64,000 nt of DNA. It comes from an uncultured Phascolarctobacterium sp. GTDB lineage: Bacteria > Bacillota > Negativicutes > Acidaminococcales > Acidaminococcaceae. Location of the stretch: the NCBI RefSeq assembly GCF_937920985.1, contig NZ_CALDXR010000043.1:1-64000 (forward strand), in the 5' to 3' direction. A program made the translations under genes and the position numbers. Position 1 is the stretch's first letter, and every line of letters starts with the position of its first letter. Below are positions 8,005 through 16,236 of the stretch, piece by piece. The notes beneath the pieces are model-generated. The model did not search any database and was not told the origin of the DNA. It worked only from the letters and a program-made list of their open reading frames with translations.

Positions 8005-8045
8005 GGTGATTTATCTCCTTTATGTATAATTTGTAGGTTATTGAA

Positions 8046-8272
8046 CAACCCTCAGTCATCGCCTTTTGCGATGCCAGCTCCCTTGACACTAAGACCCGGT
8101 TTGCCGCAAACACAACCCTCAGTCAAAATCACTGCGTGATTTTGCCAGCTCCCTTTCATGGAGCATATAACAGATAGGCGAGCTTGTGAACGTCAATATT
8201 GGGCAAGAAGTTTATATCTTCCCTGAAAGGGAAGGTGGCTGCGAACGAAGTGAGCAGACGGAAGGGTTGTGT
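8046..8272. repeat. Intergenic palindromic repeat element (REP/MITE-like)
   Basis: Between serC and serA. Two related units, CAACCCTCAGTC... at 8046 and 8113, face an inverted unit GGAAGGTGGCTGCGAACG...GGAAGGGTTG ending at 8272, so the block can fold into large hairpins (CTCCCTTTCA against CCTGAAAGGGA is one visible pair). A similar but diverged block lies at 39645-39780. No coding potential is apparent. It is most simply a dispersed non-coding repeat. Confidence 0.55.
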
Positions 8273-8298
8273 ATATCTGATAGATTATGAATTGAAAA

Positions 8299-9381
8299 TT
8301 ATTTATTAGTTTTGTTTGCTTTCATATACTCTTCCATAAACTTCGCCAACGCCTTGCAGGCCTCCAGCGGCACAGCATTGTAGGCACTGGCGCGGCAGCC
8401 GCCTACCAGGCGGTGACCGCCGATGCCTACGAAGCCGGCAGCCTTGCCCTTAGCCACGAAATCCTTCTCCATTTCCGGTGTAGCCAGATTAAAGGTAATA
8501 TTCATGTTGCTGCGAGCTTCGGGAACCGCATGGCCCTTGTAAAAACCATTACTGTTGTCGATAACGTCATAAATGAGCTTAGCCTTCGCTGCATTATTTT
8601 TGGCAATAGCATTTACGCCACCCTGCTTTTTAATCCAGTGCAGAGTTTTGTTAACCATATAAATGGCGAAGACAGGCGGTGTATTGTACAGCGAATCGTT
8701 ATTGGCGAAGGTGCTGTACTTCAGCATCGTGGGCAGCTCCTCACGTGCTGTTGCCAAAAAGCTTTTTTTGGCGATGACGATGACTACACCTGCAGGACCA
8801 AGGTTTTTCTGCGCTCCTGCGTAGATGAGGTCAAAAGCCTTGACGTTCACCTTGCGTGAAAGAATGTCGCTGGACATATCGCAGATAACAGGAACGTCGA
8901 ACTTGGGGAAATCCTTGTACTCGGTGCCGTAAATCGTGTTGTTGGCAGTAAGGTGTACATAAGAAGTGTCGGGGCGGAGATTGAACTCCTGCGGAATGTA
9001 GCTGTGGTTTTTATCGGCGCTGGTAGCAGCCTCGTAAACCTCGCCGTAGAATTTTCCTTCCGCCATTGCCTTCTTGGCCCAGACGCCAGTGTTGACATAA
9101 GCGGCGTATTTTTTAGTGTGGAAATTAGCCGCTGTCATCAGAAACTGAGTGCTGCCGCCGCCCTGGATAAACATAATCTCGTAATCCTCAGGGATTTCCA
9201 TCAGCTCACGCAGCAGCTGCTTTGTTTCAGCATGCAGGGCAGCGTATTCGTTGCTGCGGTGGCTCATTTCAATGATGCTCATGCCGGTGTTTTTGTAGTT
9301 TAAGAACTCCTCCTGCGCTTCCAGCAGTACCTCGAGCGGCATAGCGGAGGGACCGGCGTTAAAGTTATATGCTCTTTTCAT
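8299..9381 (-). CDS. serC: Phosphoserine aminotransferase
   Basis: 360 residues. PLP enzyme converting 3-phosphohydroxypyruvate and glutamate to phosphoserine. Seen: YNFNAGPSAMPLEVL at the N-terminus, MSIIEMSHRS, FIQGGGSTQFLM, and the PLP-lysine region DLIYAGAQKNLGPAGV near residue 195; the C-terminus has GFVGIGGHRLVGGCRAS. The frame is open 14 codons further upstream, but MKRAYNF at 9381 is the family start and has an AAGGAAG ribosome site. First gene after the T-box leader, heading serC-serA-phosphatase. Confidence 0.96.
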   Translation of the reverse strand: MKRAYNFNAGPSAMPLEVLLEAQEEFLNYKNTGMSIIEMSHRSNEYAALHAETKQLLRELMEIPEDYEIMFIQGGGSTQFLMTAANFHTKKYAAYVNTGVWAKKAMAEGKFYGEVYEAATSADKNHSYIPQEFNLRPDTSYVHLTANNTIYGTEYKDFPKFDVPVICDMSSDILSRKVNVKAFDLIYAGAQKNLGPAGVVIVIAKKSFLATAREELPTMLKYSTFANNDSLYNTPPVFAIYMVNKTLHWIKKQGGVNAIAKNNAAKAKLIYDVIDNSNGFYKGHAVPEARSNMNITFNLATPEMEKDFVAKGKAAGFVGIGGHRLVGGCRASAYNAVPLEACKALAKFMEEYMKANKTNK

Positions 9382-9717
9382 TTGTTTCTTCCTTCTTCCT
9401 GAAAATAAATATGGCAAGCACATCCCTTTGGGACGAGCTTGCCTTTATCTCGCGGTACCACCCAAATTGCCACAGCTAAATTGCTTCACCTAAAAAAATA
9501 AGCCCTTCATCCCTATCTTGGGACGAGGACTGCTCGCGGTGCCACCCAATTTGCCTATGGCCAACTCTGAACGCTGTATCGGGCGCACCCGTCAAATTCG
9601 TCATTTGCCGCTTCGGAGCGGAACTAGTGTGCTTCGCTGCTGCCTTGCATCAACCGCCAGCTTTCTGAAAAGACCTGCACATTGCTTCTCCATCATTGCG
9701 TTGCGTAATGTGATTTG
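9382..9717 (-). promoter_or_regulatory. T-box leader with two T-box/terminator modules upstream of serC
   Basis: Read on the minus strand. A Stem I region with the typical AGCTGGCGGTTGATGCAAGG element lies near 9665-9642; a candidate serine specifier TCC is at 9622-9620 (inference). Then a T-box GGGTGGCACCGCGAG (9547-9533) with terminator hairpin 9531-9501 and T-run, followed by a second T-box GGGTGGTACCGCGAG (9463-9449) with terminator stem 9443-9413. Only ~40 bases separate the first terminator from the second T-box, so there is no second Stem I. In this class uncharged tRNA pairs with the specifier and T-box to prevent termination; serine limitation would then raise serC-serA expression. 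Confidence 0.88.
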
Positions 9718-9723
9718 TAGATG

Positions 9724-9751
9724 ATTATAGCACGCCTGCTTTTAGAGTCAA
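9724..9751 (-). promoter_or_regulatory. Promoter of the T-box leader and serine operon
   Basis: Minus strand: TTGACT (9751-9746), 16-base spacer, TATAAT (9729-9724). Confidence 0.75.
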
Positions 9752-9818
9752 GTGTTTTGGTAAAGATTTTTTATGTATACAATTTTTTAAGCTGTTTTGT
9801 AACGTAGGTTACAGAGTG

Positions 9819-9910
9819 TTGCTAAAAATATGTTTATATGATAAAGTGATTTTGACAACCGTGGTACAGGGTGGCGTTGCCTTCATTCTTAAAGAATGGA
9901 GGTGATGTCT
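9819..9910 (+). promoter_or_regulatory. Promoter and structured leader of toxin copy 2
   Basis: TTGCTA (9819-9824), 17-base spacer, TAAAGT (9842-9847). The leader carries GACAACCG...GGGTGGCGTTGCC and then hairpin CATTCT-TAA-AGAATG immediately before GGAGGTGATG. Confidence 0.58.
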
Positions 9911-9997
9911 ATGGTATATTTTACATTCCAGGATCTTATGATTTTCGGTATGTTTATACTGGCATTGCTGACGTTCGTGTTTCAGAACCGTAAGTAA
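9911..9997 (+). CDS. Holin-like type I toxin peptide, copy 2
   Basis: 28 residues: MVYFTFQDLMIFG, then span MFILALLTFVF and basic tail QNRK. Too short for normal gene calling, but identical in length and pattern to four other copies in the window and preceded by GGAGGTGATG. Convergent with the predicted antisense RNA at 10007-10094. Copy 3 (11802-11888) differs at only a few residues and lies inverted on the far side of thiC. Predicted to insert into the inner membrane; toxicity is inferred from the holin-like toxin family. Confidence 0.75.
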   Translation: MVYFTFQDLMIFGMFILALLTFVFQNRK

Positions 9998-10006
9998 AAT
10001 GCACAT

Positions 10007-10094
10007 AGAAAAGCTGCCCCAATACTTTGACCGGTAAGGGCAGCTCTTCTGTTTCTTAGCGGGCAACCCACCTTGTGGGCAGTTGTCACTTTTC
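10007..10094 (-). ncRNA. Predicted antisense RNA antitoxin, copy 2
   Basis: Minus-strand promoter TTGCAA (10129-10124), 17-base spacer, TATATT (10106-10101). 5' hairpin of the family (complement of GGGCAACCCACCTTGTGGGC at 10061-10080), then a terminator stem AGCTGCCC (10012-10019) / GGGCAGCT (10038-10045) that works in both directions and also ends the toxin mRNA. Confidence 0.66.
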
Positions 10095-10198
10095 ATCTAT
10101 AATATAGCACACTGCCGTTTTTTTTGCAAGTTGTGCATATTTAACTTGCGTATTTTCGCTGTTCATGTTAAAGTAAGCATGTAAACAAAATAACGTAA

Positions 10199-10283
10199 CC
10201 GCTAGGGGCGCAATTTGCTGAGAGGACTGACATCCGACCCTTTGAACCTGAATCTGGTTAAAACCAGCGTAGGAAAGCGAGCA
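10199..10283 (+). promoter_or_regulatory. TPP riboswitch (THI element)
   Basis: Contains the conserved core: GGGGCG, GCTGAGAGGACTGA, CCGACCCTTTGAACCTGA and CTGGTTAAAACCAGCGTAGG, in the right order. A terminator at 10307-10336 lies between it and thiC. Thiamine pyrophosphate binding should favour termination and lower thiC expression. Confidence 0.95.
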
Positions 10284-10306
10284 GATTTCTGCAAAAAGAT
10301 AATTCA

Positions 10307-10336
10307 ACCGCTTTCCGACAGGAAGGCGGTCTTTTA
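10307..10336 (+). terminator. Expression-platform terminator of the TPP riboswitch
   Basis: Stem ACCGCTTTCC / GGAAGGCGGT with GACA loop, then CTTTTAATT. It sits 20 bases before the thiC ATG. Confidence 0.75.
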
Positions 10337-10355
10337 ATTATAAGGAGGAAAAATT

Positions 10356-11657
10356 ATGGCAACACAAATGCAATTGGCACGCCAGGGCGTGATTACCGAG
10401 GCAATGAAAATTGTCGCAGAGCAGGAGCATGTAACTGCAGAATTTATTCGCGAAGGCGTAGCAAACGGTACTATCGCCATTCCCTGTAACATCAATCATA
10501 AAAATATTATTCCTCGCGGTGTAGGTACCGGTCTTACCGTAAAGGTTAACGCTAACATCGGCACCTCCAGCAGCTATCCTGATCCGGAACCGGAGCTGGC
10601 AAAGCTGCAGGCTGCAATTGATGCAGGTGCAGATTCTGTAATGGATCTTTCCACCGGCAACAATATCAGTGCCTCCCGCCAGGCAATTATTGCGGCTTCC
10701 ACTGTAATGGTTGGTACTGTGCCGATGTATCAGGTAACGGTAGAAACTATCAAAAAGCGCGGCGCAGTAGTTGAAATGACCAAAGAGGATATTTTCGATG
10801 TCATCCGCCAACAGGCTGCAGATGGCGCTGACTTCATGACCATTCATTGCGGTATCAACAAAAATGTGCTGAAGGCACTTATTGACGAGGGCCGCGTTAT
10901 GGACGTTGTCAGCCGTGGCGGCAGCTTTATCACCGGCTGGATGCTGCACAATGACGCTGAAAACCCGCTGTATGAATACTATGATGAAATTCTTGATATC
11001 TGTGCTGAATATGACGTAACTATCAGCCTGGGTGATGGCCTGCGTCCCGGCTGCATTGCTGATGCTACCGACAGAGCGCAGATTCAGGAGCTGCTGAACC
11101 TGGGCGAATTGACACAGCGCGCCTGGGATAAGGGCGTACAGGTTATGGTGGAAGGCCCCGGCCACGTGCCCTACAACCAGATTGCTGCCAACATGCAGCT
11201 GCAAAAACGCCTGTGCCATGGAGCACCGTTCTATGTGCTCGGACCTCTTGTAACTGACGTTGCTCCCGGCTATGATCATATTACCAGCGCTATCGGCGGC
11301 ACTCTGGCTGCAGTAAGCGGTGCTAATTTCCTGTGCTACGTAACTCCGGCGGAGCATTTGGGCCTGCCTGACTTAAATGACGTGCGTGAGGGCGTCATCG
11401 CTACCCGTATCGCTGCTCATGCTGCTGATTTGGCTAACGGCAACAAGCAGGCATGGGAGTGGGACCTGAAAATGGCCAAAGCACGTAAGGTTCTGGATTG
11501 GCCGGCGCAGCTTGATCTGGCGATTGATCCGGTGAAGGCTAAGGAGTATCGTTGCCGCAAGAACAAATCTGATGACGAAGCTTGCTCTATGTGCGGTGAT
11601 TACTGCGCTGTTAAAATTGTCGGTCAGTACCTGGAAGAGCATATGAGAAAGAACTGA
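10356..11657 (+). CDS. thiC: Phosphomethylpyrimidine synthase (HMP-P synthase)
   Basis: 433 residues, the short ThiC form without the long N-terminal extension. A radical-SAM enzyme that rearranges aminoimidazole ribotide to hydroxymethylpyrimidine phosphate for thiamine. Seen: MQLARQGVITEAM, NINHKNIIPRGVGTG, SLGDGLRPGCIADA, MVEGPGHVPYNQI, and the C-terminal Fe-S cysteines CSMCGDYC (spacing C-x2-C-x3-C). AAGGAGG precedes the ATG. Controlled by the TPP riboswitch directly upstream. No other thiamine gene is adjacent; instead inverted copies of the toxin/antitoxin module flank the gene on both sides. Confidence 0.97.
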   Translation: MATQMQLARQGVITEAMKIVAEQEHVTAEFIREGVANGTIAIPCNINHKNIIPRGVGTGLTVKVNANIGTSSSYPDPEPELAKLQAAIDAGADSVMDLSTGNNISASRQAIIAASTVMVGTVPMYQVTVETIKKRGAVVEMTKEDIFDVIRQQAADGADFMTIHCGINKNVLKALIDEGRVMDVVSRGGSFITGWMLHNDAENPLYEYYDEILDICAEYDVTISLGDGLRPGCIADATDRAQIQELLNLGELTQRAWDKGVQVMVEGPGHVPYNQIAANMQLQKRLCHGAPFYVLGPLVTDVAPGYDHITSAIGGTLAAVSGANFLCYVTPAEHLGLPDLNDVREGVIATRIAAHAADLANGNKQAWEWDLKMAKARKVLDWPAQLDLAIDPVKAKEYRCRKNKSDDEACSMCGDYCAVKIVGQYLEEHMRKN

Positions 11658-11700
11658 GCCGTTACTTGAAAAAATAATATGAATGTGCTATATTAAATAT

Positions 11701-11791
11701 AGAAAATGACAACCGCCCACAAGGTGGGTTGCCAGTTGAATTGACTTGAAAAGCCGCCTCGGAATCTGGTAAATTACAGGGGCGGTTTTTC
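11701..11791 (+). ncRNA. Predicted antisense RNA antitoxin, copy 3
   Basis: Promoter TTGAAA (11666-11671), 17-base spacer, TATATT (11689-11694). Family 5' hairpin at 11708-11733 and terminator CCGCCTC (11754-11760) / GGGGCGG (11779-11785) followed by TTTTTC. Convergent with the toxin gene at 11802-11888. Confidence 0.68.
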
Positions 11792-11801
11792 TATGAGCAA
11801 A

Positions 11802-11888
11802 TTACTTTTTGTTCTGAAAAATGAACGTCAGTAATGTCAGTATAAACATACCGAAAATCATAAGATCCTGGAATGTAAAATATACCAT
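11802..11888 (-). CDS. Holin-like type I toxin peptide, copy 3
   Basis: 28 residues: MVYFTFQDLMIFG, then span MFILTLLTFIF and tail QNKK, nearly identical to copy 2. GGAGGTGATG precedes the ATG. Located just downstream of thiC on the opposite strand. Confidence 0.75.
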   Translation of the reverse strand: MVYFTFQDLMIFGMFILTLLTFIFQNKK

Positions 11889-11980
11889 AGACATCACCTC
11901 CATTCGTTAAGAATGAAGGCAATACCACCCTGTAAAACGGTAGTCATGAAAATTTTAATACATAAACATATTTTTAGCAA
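11889..11980 (-). promoter_or_regulatory. Promoter and structured leader of toxin copy 3
   Basis: Minus strand: TTGCTA (11980-11975), 17-base spacer, TAAAAT (11957-11952). The leader carries the GGGTGGTATTGCC element and hairpin CATTC-TTAAC-GAATG directly before GGAGGTG. Confidence 0.6.
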
Positions 11981-12009
11981 GAATGCTTGGTGCTTATCAT
12001 TCTGAATTA

Positions 12010-12018
12010 TGCTATAAT
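12010..12018 (+). promoter_or_regulatory. Extended -10 promoter of the DUF535 gene
   Basis: TGC-TATAAT (TGn extended -10) 33 bases before the ATG; no convincing -35 box at the expected distance. Confidence 0.45.
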
Positions 12019-12050
12019 ATAGGTAATAATAATATTTCTAGAGGTAACTG

Positions 12051-12956
12051 ATGGAGAAAAATATTTTAGAATATGTTGGCAAAAGCTTATATCAGACACA
12101 TATTTTGAAGGAAATGAAGCGTTACGTTGTATTCCGCACGCGTTGCGCTATGCATAGTGGCAAGGTTGACGAACTGCTGCAGTTTTTTGCTGCGAATAGC
12201 AAGCGTCAGGCGTGGCTGCAGGGAACACCTGCGCTTTTGGAACAGACTACCAGAGCGTTCTTCTATAAAGGCTCAACCTGGGATGAACGTGTAGAGCTGG
12301 TGCAGAATCATCTGCTGATTATGGAAGAGCTGTTCAAGCCGGAGCTGATGGATAAATTGTATAGCAAGGGTGAAATGGTGCAGCTGTGGGAGGACTCCTA
12401 TGATGACAGACCGCTGACGCTGCAGCTGTGGTTTCATTCCGGTCAGCGCAAGGAAGGCTGCCTGTCACTGGCATTGTTTTATGAAGGTGAACCCTTATAT
12501 CAGATTATGTTCTGGCTGGCTAAAAATAAAACAGATGGCAAGAACGTTATTTATATCGGCGCCCTGCAGGGACCGCAGAACGGCAGCGAGCTGATTAAAG
12601 GCATGACGAAGGCCTTCTTTGGCTATCGTACTAAAAACCTGATGTTCTATGGCCTGCGTTGCTTTGCTGATGCTGTAGGCATTGAAAATATTTTTGCTGT
12701 TACTAACGATGGTTACTATGCAATGAACCATCTTCGTGTAGACCGCAAGCTGAAAACAGATTTCGGCGCCTTTTGGCAGGAGTGCGAAGGCGTGATTTGC
12801 TCTGACCGCCGCTTCTATATTATGCCGACCGCAGAGCACCGTAAATCTATGGAGGAGCTGAAGCCGTCGAAGAGAGCACAGCACCGCCGTCGTTTTACTA
12901 AAATGGATGAGATGAAGGCAGCGGTTAAGACTGCTGTTGGCGGTTATAAAAAGTAA
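12051..12956 (+). CDS. VirK/YbjX (DUF535) family protein
   Basis: 301 residues. The central and C-terminal parts carry the family pattern: VIYIGALQGPQNGSELIKG near residue 165 and KAFFGYRTKNLMFYGLR, then AVTNDGYYAMNHLRVDRKLK. The exact reaction of the family is unknown; members in enterobacteria (VirK, YbjX) are linked to envelope and outer-membrane stress phenotypes. Flanked by its own promoter and terminator, so probably a single-gene unit next to other envelope genes. Confidence 0.85.
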   Translation: MEKNILEYVGKSLYQTHILKEMKRYVVFRTRCAMHSGKVDELLQFFAANSKRQAWLQGTPALLEQTTRAFFYKGSTWDERVELVQNHLLIMEELFKPELMDKLYSKGEMVQLWEDSYDDRPLTLQLWFHSGQRKEGCLSLALFYEGEPLYQIMFWLAKNKTDGKNVIYIGALQGPQNGSELIKGMTKAFFGYRTKNLMFYGLRCFADAVGIENIFAVTNDGYYAMNHLRVDRKLKTDFGAFWQECEGVICSDRRFYIMPTAEHRKSMEELKPSKRAQHRRRFTKMDEMKAAVKTAVGGYKK

Positions 12957-13045
12957 AGCTGGTGTGTTGCTTGTGATATAGAGGCGCAAGTTGCTTGTAA
13001 TATTATTTATAGTAACAAACGATGCAAATTTTACATTGGATAAAG

Positions 13046-13077
13046 CAGAGGTTCAGAAGAGAACCTCTGTTTTTTTT
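13046..13077 (+). terminator. Rho-independent terminator
   Basis: Perfect 9-base stem CAGAGGTTC / GAACCTCTG, six-base loop, followed by T8. Confidence 0.9.
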
Positions 13078-13129
13078 AGACAAAACATGCTATAATAAAA
13101 ATATATAGCTCTGATTGGAGGTAAGAAAA

Positions 13130-14059
13130 TTGAAAAAACAGCTTGCAACTTTATTGTTGACCTTTATCTTTTGCTTTACAACGGTAATCCCGGGATTTGC
13201 AGCTGATGCTGCTGTTCCCATGGCTGAAAAAATTGGTGCTATGGAAAAAATGCTTTACGGTACAGAGCAAAGCGGTTCCCTGCTGCAGCGTATGGACAGC
13301 CTTGAGGATGACGTTTACGGCACTATTACAAGTGATGCAATAATCAACCGCGTTGATAATATGTACGATTACCTTGAGGGTACTCCTGATAACGGAGAGG
13401 CTTCCTTTGCTACTAAGCTTAATGTAGTAGAATGGAAGATGAACGAAAGCATGTCCGGTGGCGCAGCCAAAAACCGTATTGAAGCAACTGAAAAGCTTCT
13501 CTATGGTCAGAACCAGACCGGTTCTTTGAGCGGACGCCTGGAAAATCTGCTGAAGCTTGCTTCCTATGAAGATGGCAATGTGCCTGTACAGGAAGTGACT
13601 TTGCCGAAGGATTCTGTTTTGAAAATCACTTTTACTTCCGAGCTGAGCACTAAAATGAGTCGCCAGGGCGATACAGTGCACTTCAAAGCTGCTGATAACC
13701 TGTACGTAAACGATGTACTGGTGCTGCCGAAGGGTGCAACCGGTGTCGGTGAAGTAAAAAAGGTTGTTCAGCCTGGTATCTTTGGTAAGGATGGTCGTAT
13801 TGATATCAACTTTACCTATATCTATGGTATAGATGGTACTAAGATTCCTGTTACCGTAGGCGAGCTGGCTAAACAAAAGGCTGAAAGCATCGCCGGTGCA
13901 GCCGGAGCCGCTATTGGCGGTATGATTATTCTTGGTCCTGTAGGCCTGGTTGGCGGTGCCTTTGTTAAGGGCAACAGTGTAACTATCCCGGTTGGCTGTG
14001 AAACCTATGTGCAAACTGCTGCAGATACTACCCTGCAGGGTGCAGTATATCAGGAATAA
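13130..14059 (+). CDS. Secreted protein with C-terminal glycine-zipper-like segment, unknown function
   Basis: 309 residues from a TTG start; TTGGAGG (13115-13121) is the ribosome site, so the upstream in-frame TTG at 13115 is not the start. Signal peptide KKQLATLLLTFIFCF ending near GFAADA. N-terminal half has three related repeats (KIGAMEKMLYG, MDSLEDDVYG, RIEATEKLLYG), suggesting a repeated helical module. The C-terminal half is beta-rich (VTLPKDSVLKITF, VLVLPKGATGVGEV) and holds a Gly/Ala-rich stretch SIAGAAGAAIGGMIILGPVG that could insert in a membrane. Probably periplasmic or envelope-bound. Preceded by an extended -10 (TGCTATAAT at 13088-13096). I do not recognise a named family. Confidence 0.7.
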   Translation: MKKQLATLLLTFIFCFTTVIPGFAADAAVPMAEKIGAMEKMLYGTEQSGSLLQRMDSLEDDVYGTITSDAIINRVDNMYDYLEGTPDNGEASFATKLNVVEWKMNESMSGGAAKNRIEATEKLLYGQNQTGSLSGRLENLLKLASYEDGNVPVQEVTLPKDSVLKITFTSELSTKMSRQGDTVHFKAADNLYVNDVLVLPKGATGVGEVKKVVQPGIFGKDGRIDINFTYIYGIDGTKIPVTVGELAKQKAESIAGAAGAAIGGMIILGPVGLVGGAFVKGNSVTIPVGCETYVQTAADTTLQGAVYQE

Positions 14060-14076
14060 AATCGAAAATTATACGT

Positions 14077-14114
14077 GAAAAGCTCACTCTTTCGAGTGAG
14101 CTTTTGCTTTTTTT
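14077..14114 (+). terminator. Rho-independent terminator
   Basis: Perfect 12-base stem AAAAGCTCACTC / GAGTGAGCTTTT with TTTC loop, followed by a T-rich run. Confidence 0.9.
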
Positions 14115-14115
14115 A

Positions 14116-14124
14116 TGGTATAAT
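14116..14124 (+). promoter_or_regulatory. Extended -10 promoter of the LPS core operon
   Basis: TGG-TATAAT (14116-14124), just after the terminator and about 58 bases before the first ATG. No good -35 box is visible. Confidence 0.45.
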
Positions 14125-14182
14125 GTTAAGTGGATTATTATGAAATTTTTCATTTGCAATTATAGAGAAGGAGTTTTTTCGT

Positions 14183-15661
14183 ATGAATAAGACTTTTATA
14201 GCTGCCACATTAGCTTTGGGCATGTGCATGCCTGTTTATGCAGAACAGTTTAGCAACAGCAACAGCGATAGTATGCTGAGTCCGGTTTCTGTCAGTGAGC
14301 CGAATGCTGCATTGCCACATCGCGAAAAGCTGGATGCAGAAAAGCAGCAGGGACTGCCAATTCACCTGACAGGTGAGCATGCAGTATATGATACTGTCAG
14401 CGGCGATTTTCATGCCGAGGGTAATATCAGGGTATCACAAAATGGTCAGGATATTTATACAACGCAGGTAAAAGGCAACATGAAAACTGGCGATATCTGG
14501 TTATTAGAGGGTGGTAAGCTGGTAGAGGGAGAAAGTGAAACTCAGGCTGCCTGGGGCCATTATAACTTTAACAATAAGACCGGTGAAATGAAAAAAATGA
14601 CCGGCAAGAACGGTAAGGACTTCTTTGCTGCTCCGCATGCTGCCATTTATCCGGACAAAATGATTCTTGATGAGGGTGGCTCTACCAGTCGCTGCCCTGC
14701 TGTAAAGCATCCTAAATGTTTGGAAATCAAGGCTAAGACCTTTGAAATTTATCCGCATGATAAAATGGTAGCACGCGACGTCAAGGTTTTTGTGCGCGGT
14801 AAGCATATCTATTCCCGTGATTATTGGGAAAACAGCCTGACGGAAAAATCCAAGGAACGTATCCTGCCGCATATCGGCTTCAAGGACAGCGATAAGGGAA
14901 CTTATGTCAATGTTTCCTATGAGCGTCCGTTAGGTGACAAGGACACAATTTACGCTGATATAAATTATTACAGCAAGGCTGGCTATAAGCCTGTTTACGG
15001 CCTGGAGCATAACGAGCGTAACTTTAAGGTTACCTACGAAAACGGCTGGTATGAGGACGATGACGAATGGGTAGAGAAGCAGAACAATATACGCTTTAAT
15101 TATAAAAATCATCATATCGCTCCTGGTTTACCTTTGACTTACAGTGCTTACTTTGAACGTGGCCTGTGGAAGAATGATGATACCGGACGTAAGAGCTGGC
15201 ATACAGAATATGGCGCCTTCCTGAACCATGATCGTATTTATCTGTTCAACAGCAAGAATACATCTCTTGATCTGACAATCGGCAAGAAGTGGACACGTGA
15301 GAGTGCAGAGGATTCTTTGCAGTCTACCAATGTTTATTATGCAACCTTGGGACAGAAAATCAGCCCGAAGTGGAATACTTGGGTTGGCTATTATCGTGAA
15401 GATTTTACGACAGATGTATTCACCTATGATCAGCCTGATATGGCCAAAGAGCTGCGCAATGGTCTGCAATACATTATGGATGACAAGAACAGCTTTACCA
15501 TTGTCAACCGCTATGATTTAGACCAAAAGGAAAATTACGAAACAAGATACAGCTGGACGCATAAGTTCTGCTGCTGGCAGCTTTCCTTGATTTATAAGCA
15601 TAAAGATATTGATAGTAAAGACAGTGCTTTTGAAGCTAAATTTGATTTTGTAAACTGGTAA
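14183..15661 (+). CDS. LptD/OstA-like outer-membrane protein
   Basis: 492 residues with a signal peptide (KTFIAATLALGMCMPVYAE). Residues ~55-160 resemble the OstA/LptA-like beta-jellyroll (LTGEHAVYDTVSGDFHAEGN, VKGNMKTGDIWLLEGGKL), and the rest forms long alternating strands ending KFDFVNW, an outer-membrane barrel. Two Cys near residue 170-180 (SRCPAVKHPKC) recall the disulfide region of LptD. Shorter than the ~780 residues of proteobacterial LptD, as in other diderm Firmicutes. It heads the operon for heptose and inner-core synthesis, supporting a role in LPS export to the cell surface. Confidence 0.8.
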   Translation: MNKTFIAATLALGMCMPVYAEQFSNSNSDSMLSPVSVSEPNAALPHREKLDAEKQQGLPIHLTGEHAVYDTVSGDFHAEGNIRVSQNGQDIYTTQVKGNMKTGDIWLLEGGKLVEGESETQAAWGHYNFNNKTGEMKKMTGKNGKDFFAAPHAAIYPDKMILDEGGSTSRCPAVKHPKCLEIKAKTFEIYPHDKMVARDVKVFVRGKHIYSRDYWENSLTEKSKERILPHIGFKDSDKGTYVNVSYERPLGDKDTIYADINYYSKAGYKPVYGLEHNERNFKVTYENGWYEDDDEWVEKQNNIRFNYKNHHIAPGLPLTYSAYFERGLWKNDDTGRKSWHTEYGAFLNHDRIYLFNSKNTSLDLTIGKKWTRESAEDSLQSTNVYYATLGQKISPKWNTWVGYYREDFTTDVFTYDQPDMAKELRNGLQYIMDDKNSFTIVNRYDLDQKENYETRYSWTHKFCCWQLSLIYKHKDIDSKDSAFEAKFDFVNW

Positions 15662-15672
15662 TGAGGTAGAAA

Positions 15673-16236
15673 ATGAAAGAGATTATTAAGCAACGCTTTC
15701 TGGACCATCTGCAGGTGGCAAATGCTGTGATGAACAGCGATATCCTGGCACAGATTGAGCGCATTGCTGTAGAAGTAAAAAAGGCGTTGGCCAATGGCAA
15801 CAAGGTTTTCTTCTGCGGCAACGGCGGCAGTGCCGCTGATAGCCAGCATCTGGCTGCCGAATTTGTCGGCCGCTTCCAAAAGGAACGCGCTGGTCTGCCT
15901 GCTATCGCACTGACGGTGGATACCTCCATTTTGACTGCTGTCGGCAACGATTACGGCTATGATAAGGTTTTCGTGCGTCAGGTGCAGGCGCTCGCACGTC
16001 CCGGTGATGTGCTGGTAGGCATTTCTACTAGCGGCAACAGCGCTAATGTTGTGGAAGCTGTTGAGCTGGCCAAGAGCATGGGCGTGTTCTGCGTAGGCAT
16101 GACGGCTGAGGGCGGCGGCAAAATGAAGCTGCTGTGCGACGAGTGCATCGCTGTGCCGGTGAAGGTTACTGCCCGTGCGCAGGAAATGCATATTTTGATA
16201 GGCCACATTTTATGTGAGCTGGTGGATGGTGAATAA
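15673..16236 (+). CDS. gmhA: Sedoheptulose-7-phosphate isomerase
   Basis: 187 residues. First step of ADP-heptose synthesis: sedoheptulose 7-phosphate to D-glycero-D-manno-heptose 7-phosphate. SIS-domain motifs are clear: FFCGNGGSAADSQHLAAEFV near residue 45 and VGISTSGNSANVVEAVELAK near residue 115, with the C-terminal QEMHILIGHILCELVD. Starts 12 bases after the LptD-like gene and overlaps the start of hldE. Confidence 0.95.
   Translation: MKEIIKQRFLDHLQVANAVMNSDILAQIERIAVEVKKALANGNKVFFCGNGGSAADSQHLAAEFVGRFQKERAGLPAIALTVDTSILTAVGNDYGYDKVFVRQVQALARPGDVLVGISTSGNSANVVEAVELAKSMGVFCVGMTAEGGGKMKLLCDECIAVPVKVTARAQEMHILIGHILCELVDGE

Noticed and set aside
9518..9724. 68-codon plus-strand frame over the T-box region
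   Set aside because: Lies wholly in the structured leader on the opposite strand and has no ribosome site.
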